Assembly: GCA_947034895.1 (NCBI GenBank)
Contig: OX344762.1
Location: forward strand, 14,823,501 to 14,887,500
Origin: Rhytidiadelphus loreus
Lineage: Eukaryota; Streptophyta; Bryopsida; Hypnales; Hylocomiaceae
Direction of reading: 5' to 3'
Length of the DNA: 64,000 bases
Shown: positions 1 through 13,049 of the stretch, in pieces
How positions within the stretch are numbered: the first letter of the stretch is position 1
Layout: each line of letters opens with the position of its first letter
Position numbers and translations under genes: made by a program
The notes under the pieces: generated by a model
The model's input: only the letters and a program-made list of their open reading frames with translations
The model's database searches: none
Told to the model about the DNA's origin: nothing

Positions 1-1043
1 TATGGTATTTCTCCCGTCAGATTGTTCCATGAAAAATTCCTGTTTGAATCGATGTATATTTTAGGTAAGCACACTAATAAAATTTTGGATGCACGGAACG
101 GGGCACATGACACGATGGCCACATTCGAATCAGTGACTATCGAATTGCAGGGATCATATTGCACTTTTTAAAAACTCTATTAAACTAGGAATGTTAATCA
201 GTCTTAGTTTCAATAAAATGGTTCGTGAGTATCGCTCCGTTTAGCTCTGTGAAGTCTTCATGGAGACAAAAATGTGAACTTGGAAGTTCCTTAAAAGAGA
301 TCTTTCATTAATACTGTGGCTGTGCGCAACTTGTCTTTAATTTTGAATTGTATTCAATATTCTGCTGATACATATATTGCAATCACATGCAGGTCTGGAG
401 TTCAACGTCCGATTAACTCACAGGTAAACCAAGCTTATGCACTTGCTAATTTCCGCTGGTATCTGTCCAGAGATATTATTCTCACTCATGTCCCTGCACC
501 AGAAACACTTTTCTAAGAACCCTGAAATCTGTCCGCAAGAGATTATCAGCATCGAGGCTAGCAAGAACGTCGAAAAAACCCTTGTCAAGATCGAAACTCA
601 AACTGCACGACGTACAATGGCCTGGGAAAACAGAATCATTTGAGCACTGGCAGTAGTAATACATTGACATTGGACTACTCACAAATGCTGGAGGCTGTGT
701 AAAATGCCAATCGCCGGAGAAATTTCCCCTGCCAGTGAAAGAGCTGACAGATTTCTGCAAGAACAGATCGAGAGCTTTAATTGATCGATTAAACATATCT
801 AACCAATTTATATTTTTCCAAAGAGCCCAGCTTGTTAACTAGAGAAGCACATAAAATCCCAGAACGATCAGCAAATGCCAGAAGGTCTTAAATGGCAGCT
901 ACGCATCCAGCTAAGGGAGATTGGGAATGTAAAATCATCCCCATCACAGGCACTTCGCAGTCATACATTCCTAATTTGAATGACCTACTGGCTTCAAATT
1001 GATCGATTGTCTAGTTTTGTATTGGCTGAAAGTAACGACTTGA

Positions 1044-1065
1044 CACGTCCGGAGTTCCGGACGTG
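1044..1065. repeat. Perfect 10-bp-arm palindrome
   Basis: The arms CACGTCCGGA and TCCGGACGTG are exact reverse complements around a 2-bp GT centre. The architecture (short arms, tiny centre, CG-containing) recalls the palindromes of elements A and B, but this is a single copy with a different sequence. No gene lies next to it. Confidence 0.7.
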
Positions 1066-3457
1066 ATTCTACTGGGCCAAAGTACGTGCGAGGAGTTCTG
1101 TTAATCAGAAAATGTGGCAAATACCGAATGGGGGTCTAGCAGGATGGTATGTCAATTTAAAAACTGCCGGCTGCCGCTATCACGTATGTGAGGATCCAAT
1201 TGTACTGATTGAAAGAGAGTAGCCAGCTTACAAGGTTGTGACCAAAAAGGTGACATTATCACATGTTACGCCTCGCCAGAGGCATGGACTCTGGCTGACT
1301 TCGTGCCAGTCATAAAGCGCAATGTCACCGTTCGCAAACCCCCTCTTCAGTTCGAGTAATGCAGCCACTGCATGAACGCAATACAAAGCATGTGACTGTC
1401 AGTCATATATCTCTAATACAAACATATTGAATCCTTTCTTAGTTTCTTTTGCAGTCACCCTCTGTTGGATTTGTGCGTCTAATTAATTATGACAAATAGG
1501 ATTTGAGTAAGTGGAGATAACAATATCCTTGGGTGCTCATTTTTCTACTCAATTCCTGATTGACTCTTGATCTCACTCTAACGAATTCCATGGGCAGATT
1601 AGTAGATTGTATCCTCTCTCACTCCAGAACAGTGGAAATCAATCAAAAAAGCCATTTGGATAATATTCCTTGATAGTGATTCGATGCCTAGCCCTGCAAA
1701 TAATAAACTAAGTAGAAGCTATATGTAACCCGTCTGTTTGAGAATAATGCCGCTCGCGGCATGATAAATGGGGTGGGAATAAGACTTCTACCTTCATCAG
1801 CAATTGTTGTAGCTGCGATCGGGATACTCAGAAACGACGCAACCACAAGCAAGAAACCCAGTAGCCATACCGGGGAGGAAAGACTTGACGACCTACAACC
1901 TCCTGACATCGCCTCCGTGCTTCAGGCGAGTAGCCCAGCGAGCCCTGACAATCGGTCGAAGCTGTGTTGAGTTCCTCTCTGATCGACTCCACAATATTCA
2001 CAGCGACCCATATCGATTTGCTCTATTGATCTTGCAGCCCGCGACCACCGCCGGCGCAATGGTGACTTGACTCACCATGACAAGGGTCAAGAAAACTGCA
2101 GTTGATGCTGGCAGCTGTCCCTTCATGAAATGCAATGTGTGACCCTCTTGGTCGTGAACCAGAAACTCGCATAGACTACGCTGGTCTATAATCAATCAGG
2201 TCTGTCGGAAAAAAGACCACTGACAATGTTCTGATCACAATAACACAACCATTCTTTCTCTTTCACCGCAATGGCACTGAATGATCCGAACTCTGCAATG
2301 CAATGCGAGCAAACCATTAAGTTAAACCAACTCGTTCGACTTTTCCCTGCGTCCCACCCAGAACACTCAACGCTGTAATATCATTCAGTGTGGCTGTTGA
2401 AATAAACGAGGAAACCCCTGACTCCTGCGGGAAAGTAGGTATCTCATACTCGCGAGTAAATTAAACGTTCTTACGCTTCAGTTTCGACAACATCCTCGTA
2501 CGTACCCAAACACAAATCGAATTCTGCTTTCAGGCCACTGACGAATGAATTAAGCGGCCACTATATCTTGTAATATCGCAGAATAATATTGTTCACTGGA
2601 TGATTGCGATACAGGTAGAAATGATTGAGGGACCGAAAGAGAGGTCATAGAAACTGTTGATAGACGCCAGGAATGGGCAATGGATGGCACGGGAGCGATG
2701 GAGAGAGACTCAGACAGAGTTAGCATTAGTTACGACTTCGAGGGGAGCGAGGACAACGCCAGAACCCACGAAGACATGGCTGGATGTTGACTAGCTTACA
2801 ATAGCTAGAGCTCTCGATAGATCTTGAATCGGAGTAGAAGCCTACTTACTCACCCACTCGCTCTCAGCATGACGTACTGTAACGTAACGCAACATATTGA
2901 ACTTTCTGGTATGACTTTCGACGGATCAGCTGGCAAACGTGCTCGAGCAGCTGCAGGGAAAAATTACCTGGGAGAAAAGACAAACAATGACAGGAGAGGC
3001 ACCTACGGGATTAAGTGAGGATGGGTTCGAGGAGCGACAGACGCTGGGAGCTACCTATGGAGCAGCAGCATACCTCAGTTTGCCGCAGTGAGGAATGGGA
3101 GCTAAGCTCATGGATCGAGAGATGAGAGAGTTAGGTTTCAGAAAGACAGGCAGACGGTGATGAAGGAAGCCTAACTGAACTTCAGGAACTTTCTGAGTGA
3201 GATTGCTGAACGCTGAGGGCAGTCAGGCAGACCGGAAGGCAGTCAGGCAGAGCGAGGGGAAATGACGTATTGCCGCCTTGTACGCTAGCTCAATCGAAAC
3301 ATATAACCTTTACCGTAAACTTACCGAAGCTGGTAAATATTAGCGAGCGATTGAAGGTGGTGCAGCCCTGTGGAGGACGACCGACGTGATGAAAATGATG
3401 GGCAGAAGTCTGTTGCGAGCTAAGGCCCGTAGCCTGGGGTTTGGAGCAACGCGCGCG

Positions 3458-3476
3458 CAGGCAGGCAGGCAGGCAA
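3458..3476 (+). repeat. (GGCA)n microsatellite
   Basis: Four and a half uninterrupted CAGG/GGCA units sit directly after a short GCGCGC run. This is simple-sequence DNA with no visible function. Confidence 0.8.
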
Positions 3477-4006
3477 CGGCTGTTGAAGCCTGATGATGCA
3501 TGGGGGAGGGACCTACAGTAGCTGTCTGGTTACGTACGGGAACTGAAATCCATACGGAATGATCGAGTGAGCTTGCTACAGTTGCTAACTCAAGCAGCAG
3601 CAGCAGCAACATTGAGAGAAGAGAAGAGACGTGACCAGGTGGGAATGCAGGTAGCTAGCAGCATAGGGCGCACTCGATCAGCTAGAAAGTGGCCATGAAT
3701 GAATGTAAGTTATGTCTGAATTGAAGAAGATATGCAGGACTTGGTGGGATCTTGGTGAGAGCGATGGCTGGCCAGCTCTACTTGCATGCACAACTGACAG
3801 ACTGACTGACTCCTGCGTACCTTGCTGCCTGCACTACAGTACGGTGGCTACCTTAGCTGCACCAGTGCACTCCAGCCTTTCAGCCTGCGGGCATTGCTTG
3901 CTCTGACTCTCACTCACTCTTCCCACCTCCCGCACTGTCCCACCTGACCTGCACCTTAGGTACAGTAACTAAGGCAGCTAGACCAGCTCAATTCCATTCA
4001 CTGCTG

Positions 4007-4096
4007 CCCAATTTCGATCATCATCATCCTAATATGTACTCTAATATGGGTCCCAATTTCGATCATCATCATCCTAATATGTACTCTAATATGGGT
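4007..4096 (+). repeat. 45-bp tandem duplication
   Basis: Two exact 45-bp units begin at 4,007 and 4,052, each containing a CATCATCATC run. A third, truncated start follows at 4,097. The duplication is recent because the units are identical. It abuts the first R1 repeat copy. Confidence 0.85.
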
Positions 4097-4099
4097 CCC

Positions 4100-5060
4100 A
4101 ATTTCGTCCAGAAAAAACTAAAACTAAAATTCAAATTCGTTCATTTTTTGACGAAATCACTGCAATTTGGAATTCGGGCACGTTCCTATGGGCTGAAATT
4201 TTACCCTAATTTTTTGAAACTTTTTTGGATGATAGGAAATTTGATAAGCTTTATGGGAATATAATTTTTGTTTCAATCAGTGCCTTAAAGCAAAAGTTAT
4301 ACCACAAAAAGACTAGAACTGAACTTGGCGGGCAGCACAAAAAAATATTGCAAAAATTCTAAATAATATTTTTCTCAAAGATTATGTTTTTGTCTACATC
4401 TGAAGCTTTGATTTGTTCCATTTTGATTAGTGATGATTGTGAAAGTTATCAACAATCTTATTTTTTGGGCAACCTAAGATTATTTGTGGAAAAAATAACT
4501 TGTAGGATGCATTTCAGAATGCAATTTTCAAATTTTTTCAAATTTAAAAAAAAAAAGAGGTTAAGTTTGCTTGCTAGAACAATCTCACTGTTGGGATTAT
4601 TGTATTTCAATCCCATCTAAGAGCTATAATTAACAATTTATTTTTTCTTTCAATCTTGGACCTACTTCTACTTGACAATTTTTTGAAGTATGAAAATCAA
4701 GTTGTTGTTTTTTGAATTTTTTTTCCTAGACTTCCAATTCAATTATTCAACACAATAAATTTTAAATTCAAATTCCATGGTGCACATTTTTTTTCTACAA
4801 ATAGCAATCAAAGTCATCTAAAATTGCAGTCTAGTGTTCAAAAAAACTTGTTTTTTCAACTTTGAATGCTCCTATCTCTCAATCTGTACGGTTAAACTTC
4901 ATGAAATTTTTACCACATGATCTCAAACAAGTAAAGTTCAAGATCCTATGGTTCAGTTCCAAAAAAAGATTTTTTGTTTTGTTTTCTTGGACAAACGCAG
5001 TAGAAATGACAGTTTTGAGTGTTTTTTGACAGAAAAATGGCCTTGGGACTTGTAGGTATT
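4100..5060 (-). repeat. Dispersed repeat family R1, copy 1
   Basis: This AT-rich sequence is shared, diverged, with 13,050-13,950, 18,530-19,700 and 41,050-44,930. Shared landmarks include TTGTCTACATSTGAAGC, TCTTGGACCTACTTCTACTT and GGTMAAACTTCATGAAATTT. Relative to the copies at 13 kb and 41 kb it lies on the opposite strand. There is no coding potential. Probably a non-autonomous mobile repeat of unknown class; its ends are estimated. Confidence 0.6.
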
Positions 5061-5064
5061 CACA

Positions 5065-7155
5065 CCGATCAAGGGCTAATGTGTCAATTCTTTAATGGTG
5101 CATACTAGATACATGGAAAGGCAATCATGGGTTGTTTATACGAAGTTCATGACTCTACTCTATGAACGATTTTGTATTTCCAACGCAAACCACTTTAGAA
5201 ATCCACAAAATTTGCAGATTTAATTGAAAAATTATAACTCCACTTGGGTTTGATTTGATTAGTGGAACATGCATGCACACAGTCACCTACTCACCTCCCA
5301 AAAAATATGTGTCCCTATTGGAGTTGGCTCCAAGATATTTGGACTGCAAAATCAGGGTGGTAATAGGCTGGCTTGTCTACCCAATTAACTGAAGGTTAGA
5401 ACGGCAGAACGAGTGCCAGTGACTCCCTAGCCTTGCCGCCTGGCCAAAGCTTAGCTGCTTGCGTTGCCCCGCGCGCCGCGCTGCAGCATCAGCAGGAGGC
5501 GCGCAGCAGTGAGGCAGAAGTGATGAGTGTGTTCATGATGGCAATGATGGACGAGCGCAGGCAGTTAGGCAGCTACGTACGCGCGCAGGCAGCCAGGCTC
5601 GTAGCTCGCCCCTCCACTTCCCTTCTGCAGTTCTCTGACCTTATCTCGTCTGTCACTACTCTCGTTCCGGCCTTCCATGTTTCCTTCCATCCTCCGTCAG
5701 TGTGTGTATGAGAGAGCCCCTGGATCAGGCTCTCCCTGCTTGCCTGCAGCGCATGCATGCACGCAGATTGCGAGCTCAGCTTAGACCCCCTGCCAGCGGC
5801 ACACTCCAGTGAGTGAGTGAGCTCCGGAACTAACTTAACCTCTAAGCGCTCGAGTATGGTCGCTGCCCGACTTCGGGCAGAATTTTCGGGCAGGAAAAAA
5901 CTTTTTTTTCAATTTTTTTTCAATTTTTTTTATTCCCTTAAGAGATTGGATTGTCTTTCAATATGTATACTCAAAACTAAGATCGCTACGGTCAAACAGA
6001 AATTATAAGAGATATTAATAGCACAAAGAGTCTAGTGAATTGGCTAGTGTTGAAAAACTTACTATTTGGGGAAAGTGTTGATGTTCTCATTACTAAATCT
6101 TATGCATTTTTTTACAAATCAATAGAAACCACAATTTTGACCAATCAAAAAGAAATTGAAATGTTAAAGATAGATATTGTATTTTTAGTGAATTTTTGAA
6201 GTTATATCTTCAAAATTCATTTGAAGAGAATCTAAAAATAATTTTAAAATTTTGACCGTACAGATACTTTCTACTTTTCATGCTTCACATTATCTTCTTT
6301 TGTTGATCGATGCAAACTTCAGAAAAGTTATAGAACTTATATTTTATAATACATTTGTATTTTGTTCGAAACCCCTTGGGCTTTTACTAGGGGTTAAGGT
6401 AGTATGCTCTAAAAGCGACCATTTAAAGGTTGGTCTGCCTTTTTCATAGGCTTATGTGGACAATCATATTTTTTGATCATTTTTTAGAGAAGTAAAAATA
6501 AATATGGAACCTAATACAAGTAGTTTTGTAATTTTTTTCAATCATTTTTATATTACTTACAAATTTTCAAAGATTTGGAGCATAGGCACCTATTTGTGAC
6601 CATAGGTTTTCCCAAATCGGTCCACTTGCAACTTGTAAAGAGATGTGTGGAAATCAAAGATAATGATTGGGTCTTGCAGTAGAAAAACAAATTTTCCTCA
6701 ATTCATTCAATTGCTAAAGTAGTTCATTTAAGAATCACCTCATCTCCAGGTAAAAATAGGGGCGATTTGAAGGAGATGGGCGCTTTTAGAACGTACTACC
6801 TTAGCGTCACTTGCTCGATGGCTCTCCCCAAGCCTCAGTCACTCAAGTTAGATAAGCTAGCCTATTACCACCTTGATTTGCTATCTCAATATTTTGGGTT
6901 CAACTCCAAGAGGGACACATATTTGATTGAGGTGAAGGCATGTTTCACGAATCAAATGAAATCCAAGTGGGATTATAATTTTTGATTAAAATTGCAAATT
7001 TTGTGAATTTCTAAAGTGGTTTGCCTTGGAATTACAAAACCGCTCACAAATTCGAGTCACAAACATCCTATAAACAACCCATAACCACTTTTTCATGTAT
7101 TATTCCAATATGCTATATTAAAAGATTGATATGTTAACCTTTGTTTGGCATTAAT
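5065..7155. mobile_element. Foldback-like element with ~300-bp inverted arms
   Basis: The left arm (about 5,065-5,395) matches the reverse complement of the right arm (about 6,830-7,155). Landmarks are ATGGGTTGTTTATA, CTTTAGAAATYCACAAAATTTGCA, the stretch around CAAGATATTTGGAC, and TACCACC near the inner ends. The arms are clearly diverged, so the insertion is old. The 1.4 kb between them is part G+C-rich (5,430-5,800, with GCGCGC runs) and part AT-rich, with no transposase. Long arms of this kind occur in foldback and some Mutator-like elements. I could not identify a target duplication. Confidence 0.55.
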
Positions 7156-7411
7156 GCAATGATTTTGTTAGAAACTAATGAACGGATTTGGATGTCTTTT
7201 GGGATGGAATTGGAGACAAAAGTAGGATGACAAAATTGGACAACAAACGAAATTGGATTGGCCTACCTTAGTTGGTGAAACTTAGTTACCTTAGTTGGCT
7301 AAGCTTAGCTCCCTCCCTCAACTCAACCAATCGATTTTTCTATGAATATACTTCATCATATCCTTCCCACCCACTTTACCCATTCAATTGATAGATGGAG
7401 ATGGAGAGCCC

Positions 7412-7796
7412 CATTAGAGAAAATTTCAGGCCTCCAAAGGGCTGCTCCACAACCCTCCGAGGTACCTTGAAATTTACTATTTTTTTGCTCAAAAATTTGT
7501 TTTTCCCCTATTTCCACCCAGGTGTACCTGCAACGACAGTGGTGTAGGAATTGAAATTTACGAATAATTTAAAAAAAAATTTGTAATCATAATTTTTTTA
7601 AATTTTAATCTTGATTTTTTTTAATAAAAATTAAATTAAATTAAAAATAAAATGGCGATAACTTACTATTTTGGCGAGCAATTAGCCAAGCTGACTGCTC
7701 ACTATGGGACAATTCTAGAGTGACAAGCCGAGCTTTGAAATAGCTTGGCTTGTCACTCCGGAACAGCCCTCTGGAGGGCTGATATTTCTTCTAATG
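7412..7796. mobile_element. Short MITE-like element, TIR about 37 bp
   Basis: Both ends read CATTAGA inward and continue into TCAGSCCTCCARAGGGCTG followed by YTCC, one on each strand, giving ~37-bp imperfect terminal inverted repeats 385 bp apart. An internal hairpin at about 7,721-7,757 has arms GTGACAAGCC and GGCTTGTCAC. There is no coding region. Superfamily not assigned; no target duplication is obvious. Confidence 0.6.
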
Positions 7797-8864
7797 ATTT
7801 GCATGTGTGACAATATGGATCAAGGGAAGGAAGAAAGTGCACCTATAATCAAAATTAATAGCATCTAAGTGAGAAAACTTACTATCATAAACCATTATTT
7901 ATTGGGATTAGATTATAAATTATTGAAATTAGATCTTAATTAATCCCTAAGCATTTTGACATTTACATTCTCGATGATTAATAAAGTGTTTTGGACCAAT
8001 CATTCATTTAAATAGTTTTTCATTCATCAAAAGCAACATTGAAATCTTAACACTAAAGAAAGGACCAAGTAGCATTTTGGAGAAAGAATATAGCGTTTGT
8101 GGTCATCCATCAAACAAAATTTTCATTTTTTTCTTTGGAATTTTCACGCAACATGTGGTCAAGGAGTAATTTGAAAGCACAACAATTTTTGTAACTATGG
8201 ACTATACAAGGGACTATATGGTTAATAAGTTATTGTAGGGTATGAATGTAGTTCCTTTGGGAGCCTTGGCAACCCAATCAGTTTAAAAGGATCACTTTAA
8301 AAAAAAAAAAAATTTGAAATTGGTTTTCTAAATGTATATGTAAATATAAAGCTTTGAATCATTTCATTTTGATTAACAATTATACACAATTGCTATTATG
8401 TGAGCCTAAAACCATAAGCATGTCAATCTAGAAGTTATAGGTGTGTGTTTAGAAAACCTTACTAATTGATTATGACATGGCTATATATTTCTCTCAAAAA
8501 AATATGAAGGGTCTATTATTAGGCTGCAAGGTATTATTTCGTGCATTTGTATGATGTTATGCCCTTTCCAAATCATATATGTGCACTAACTTTGCCCCTA
8601 AATAAGGGCATGGCCGGGCTACCAAATTTTGTCTACATTCCATGGCATTAAATTTCTCTATCTTAATACTTTTGAAACTAAAATTATTAGTCTATTAAGT
8701 GTTGGTCTCCGCCTTGCTAGGCCACATGTGGCTTGCAGGCTTGTACTGCCTCTTTTTGCAATGAAATTCCATTTCAATTGTTTAAAAAGAAATTAAAAAA
8801 TTAGTCTATTAAGTACCTCCATAAATTGAAAAACTTGTGAAAATTTCAAATGGAGATTGCTTAA
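7797..8864. other. AT-rich stretch with a possible LINE tail
   Basis: No gene seen. About 8,700-8,790 contains CTTGTACTGCCTCTTTTTGC followed by AATGAAATTCC, which resembles the 3' tails of plant LINEs. No reverse transcriptase frame is present, so at most a short truncated fragment remains. The rest is AT-rich without repeats I can pair. Confidence 0.3.
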
Positions 8865-9638
8865 TCCTTTAGTGGTCGTAGTCTTCCAGGAGTGTGGGAA
8901 GATTGTAGAAACATGAAATTGTTACAGGTCGGCTAGTACAAAGTGGAATTAGACAAGAGCTGAATTCACCGTATGATCTTCGGCCCCTACGGGGCTTCAG
9001 TCGATCAGAAGAAGGATTTATGTGAAACACTTAGGCGATTGCCAGATTATGATGTCTGACTAGGAAATGTTGGGCGTTGACTTCCATGGGCAGAGTCTCT
9101 CTTGCTCATGGCGTTTCAACTTCGAAGGCCATAGGGGGTCCGCAATTTTTTTGAAAAAAAACTAAGTGCAATTGAATGTGTGAGGAACGCCTGTGAATTT
9201 ACAGATCACAAAAACAAGAACTCTCTTCTGAGATCCAAATCTTGCAATGCGGAGCATCATGTGCAAAGTGAAAAATGACACATCTTCTACATGACCGAAC
9301 ATCATAAATGTGTCACTGACCGCCTTGCCCTGTTACCCGTCCTTTAAACTTCAGGACTGCCCGCTTAGAAGAAGACAATTTAGCTAACAATGGCGGTACA
9401 TGTCAACAGTACAGCAAGACGAATGCAATCGTGAGAATGTGCCCTGACGTAAGAATATGCCCGTGTAGTCCTTGTTTCAAAATTGCGGAGTGCTTTATTT
9501 TATGTACACACGGTTTACATGGTTCTCGTTCACATTCCGATACTATATACAATACTTTGTGCTATATATGTATGCAGAGCCTACACATTGCCACTTCTAT
9601 TACATTTCTAGCTCTATACATTGCCTCCATCAAACGAT

Positions 9639-12600
9639 TCACCTTCTCAGCACTAAGTGACTCCTTTGGAAACACTTGCCCAAATGTAGAAAGATGCCTC
9701 CGCATTGGAGGCATAACATGTTTGTCCTTGTAGGGCCTCTGCAAAAACGACATTTTTGACGACGTTCACTGCGGACGAGGCCATGCACACCTGGTGTAAA
9801 CAGGCGGAATTGCGACACTGCTCCCCTTTGCATTGACCACGGTCTACTGAGTTCATCGGCAAGGCCTAATTGAAATTGCAAATGAGATTGCATTCCCTTC
9901 CCAAGTTGCTCAGCCGCTGCTTGATGCAAGATGAATGCATTTACTACTGACGTGTCAACGAGGTAGAAGAAGATTTTATGCCACCACTTGTGACTTCGAG
10001 TCTGGCACGTGTATGACCCCCTCAGTTGGTCAGCAATGTCGACCCCCTGCATGAACTCTGTATACGCCTTATGTATAGGCGACGTCTCTAAGTCTGTGAC
10101 GGTACCGTTCACTCGTCTAAGTACTGTCGGCCATGTTTCGTTCGCTGCTGGAATGGGTGGGTAATATGTGGACACAATGAATACAGGCTTTCGATCTACA
10201 AATGCCACACATGGGACTTCGCGACTTACATGCATCCTCCACCACAAAGTTCCCTGCGGCTCTCTAGATAATGCCTTCTTGTCGACCAGCGATTTTGGGA
10301 GACCAACACGATTACTGCGAACTATGCCAACTGCGAATGTCCCAAGTGATCGGAGGTTTGCTAACAGTTGTACAGATATGAAGAAATTGTCCGTGCATAC
10401 CACATGCGATCGGCCATGCAAGTCGTGCGTCATCTGCATGACTACTTCATGAGGTGACTTCGCGTCTCCTACAATGCCACCGGCCACTGAATCTCTCCTT
10501 AGCGATCCTGTGTATATTTGAAAGTCCAAAATGTACTTATGCTTTGCATCGGCTAGACACCAAACCTTCACTCCCCATTTTGTTGGCTTTCTTGGTAGGT
10601 ACTGCCTCACTGGACAGTACTTCCCTTTATAAGGTATTATTGTCTCGTCAACGGTAACCTCCTGGAATAGATTCCAGTTCGACTTGAACTTCTTCCGCAT
10701 TTCAGTTAGCAGCCACCGCATTTTCCTCAGTCTGTCGATTTCTGCATCCTCGTCCTCGTCTGCAATCTGTTGGTCATCTGCAACGTGCAAACAGCGAGTG
10801 ATGTCTTCATACTGGCGACATGTCATGATGTTGGAAATGCTTGGACAGTACATAAATTCATTGCCTCGATTCCAGTAGTTACGATGGTTGGGGAGACGTT
10901 TTATTCCCATCAGTAAGTTCACAACCACAAAGGCCTTCAATTCCACCTTCTCCAAACGCCACCACAGTCCTCCGCCTATGGGTAAGTGTGTCTTCGGATT
11001 CAGTAGACTAGCATATCGATTAGTGTCGTTGCAGATTCATTGCAATGTCTGTTCCGACCAAAATCGAGCAAACAACGCCGTCTTCGTAGGCATTCTCAGT
11101 ATGGGGAAAGCTGGACCTCCTGTCGGTCCTGTGAATGTTGGACTCACTGCTCTATATGAGTAGTGCTGCATTGTCCACATGGACTCTGCGTACGCTGCTT
11201 GGAATGCAAAACGGGCAGTTGCGACTGGCGCTCGGGTACCCCGTCCATTACGCACCACGTAGGTCCGGCCAGATCTAGTTGATCGACGAACAGAGGGATG
11301 TGCTTGAGAGCTAGATGCTCTCTCCGAAGAAGCTTCTGGCTTCCTCTAATGACAATCGTCATCCACAGCCTACGACTGAGGATTGGCACGTGCATTTGCT
11401 CTGCCATCTGCTAATTTGAATTCATCACTACAGAAATCAACGGTATGCTCAGGCATAGGTGCTGGCATGCATAATAATGTCGGACACTCTTTGCCGTTGA
11501 GGTCAGTGAACGGTACACATATGACAGCTGCTATGGATCCGTTCAACAAAGTAACTGTCATTGATGAACGGCCAGTACTGGGTCCTACATGGTTCGGATG
11601 TGCATGTTCATCGCCTGCAAGAAGCCCAAACGAACTGGGAAATGGTGTACTTACAGTCTTTGTTAGATCGACAGTGCTCTTTGCATGAGGTAACGTGTGC
11701 TTCGGCAAATGGTTGCCGTTGAGTTGTTGTTGTTGTTCCACTTGCTTGTGCATGACTTCTGCTTCAGTCACTTTCCCTTTGCCCTTCGTGTTGAGCATTA
11801 TTTTCATCGTTTGTATTGAAGCCTGCAGAGACATTGTGAGGTCTGAGCGGAACTTGTTTGTCATCGTTATTTCAGGTGCCTCCACTGTACAGACCGTTGC
11901 TACGACGAAGGGTGGTTTTCCCTTCATCGCTACAGTTGAAGGACTCGCACTACAACTAGCTCCGATGCTACGGCCTGGTACTGGCAAGGTTGCGTTGTGC
12001 TCATTGGAGTTGTTGTCCATGCCGTCTGCCGACCAGTTTGCGAAGTCATATCAAGACTGCCAGGAGTCTTCATCATCGACTTCAGTACTGGTCGCGGCAA
12101 TGTCGCATGCGAAAGAGTCCTCCACAGTCATGGAATAGAAAACATGGTCCTCCATGTCCAATGAGGACGTAAGCCCTCCTTCTACCACATCCAAAGACTC
12201 TTCTGTGTTGGGCATGCACATATCATTACTGTCATATTGATTCAAGAGCACCAGCGGTTCCACTTCGCCTGAAGGAACTTGTATCTCCCTTCCATCATCT
12301 AACATTACAACGTACACTACTTCTCCACTGTCTGAGCATACATATGCATGGATGGCCAGACCCATTATCCACTTGAAGCCATCATCATGGACTGCACTTC
12401 CTATCGACGTTGCAGATAGACGAACATGTGTTGGTGTTGTTGCGGAAGAAGGCATTTTGTGTGCAGTATCAAGACGGACTTCCCAGCGGTAACCTCGCCA
12501 AGGTAGTACACAGGTCGACTGTATGTTGGGGACTTCAGCAGAGCGGACATCATTAGGGTTGTCTTGTCTGACAGAATTTCGGGTTTTTGTGTCTAATAGA

Positions 12601-12659
12601 CGTCGCATGTCGCATGTCGAATTGTCGAGTTGTCGAGTATGGGCGGTTTTTGTTGTCAT
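9639..12659 (-). pseudogene. piggyBac-family transposase, interrupted by four in-frame stops
   Basis: Cut-and-paste transposase of the PGBD/DDE_Tnp_1_7 family. The C-terminal 438 codons (from 10,955) carry the catalytic acidic motifs: VDETIIPYKG near 10,650, CTDNFF near 10,390 and GVDIADQLRG near 10,040. A C-terminal cysteine/histidine-rich segment (CRFC, CLQC, KCFQRSH) lies near 9,690-9,760. The same frame stays open upstream to 12,659, broken only by TGA at 12,051-12,053, TAG at 11,370-11,372, TAG at 11,346-11,348 and TGA at 11,037-11,039. Protein-like sequence continues across each stop (for example RRSTRSGRTYVV between the second and fourth). No frameshift is needed over about 1,007 codons. 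The true N-terminus may lie beyond the 12.7-19.85 kb insertion. Non-functional as it stands. Confidence 0.85.
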
Positions 12660-12744
12660 GTACGGATTTCGGATTTCAAATTTTTTTACCCCTAGGTAAA
12701 ACGGACTGTCCTACGTGGCTGTGACGTGGCGTGCTTCATGGGGG

Positions 12745-13047
12745 GCGACCGCGGGTAGGGGCGACCACGGGTAGGGGGCGACTACGGGTCCAAAATCTAG
12801 GGCGACTGCGGGTCTAGGGGCGACCGCGGGTAGGGGGCGACTGCGGGTCCAAAATCTAGGGCGACTGCGGGTCTAGGGGCGACTTCTGGTCCCTTTAAGG
12901 GCGACCGCGGGTCTAGGGGCGACCTCTGGTCCCTTTAAGGGCGACTGCGGGTCTAGGGGCGACCTCTGGTCCCTAGGGGCGACCTCTGGTCCCTAGGGGC
13001 GACCTCTGGACCCTAGGGGCGACCTCTGGTCCCTAGGGGCGACCTCT
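12745..13047 (+). repeat. GGGCGAC-type G-rich tandem array
   Basis: Short units built on GGGGCGAC followed by CGCGGGT, TGCGGGT or CTCTGGTCCCTA recur throughout. The right part is a regular 20-21-bp repeat (GGGGCGACCTCTGGTCCCTA). Related arrays occur at 16,305-17,110 in the same orientation and at 19,725-19,795 inverted. It is probably a subterminal repeat of the surrounding element. Confidence 0.75.
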
Positions 13048-13049
13048 TT

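Larger units (their letters stand above)
1..4006. other. No recognisable gene
   Basis: I see no convincing coding region here. Open frames are short, lack family motifs and overlap on both strands. About 3,050-3,950 is richer in G+C, with short tandem motifs built on GGCA, TGAC and CTAGC. A few small repeats in this stretch are listed separately. It could be degraded transposon or ordinary intergenic DNA. Confidence 0.5.

Noticed and set aside
3340..3612. Minus-strand frame starting with a Leu run (signal-peptide-like)
   Set aside because: The Leu run comes from a CAG/CTG repeat, and the remainder has no family motif or splice support.
11383..12172. Plus-strand frames opposite the piggyBac relic
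   Set aside because: They are antisense shadows of the minus-strand frame, which continues coherently across its stops.
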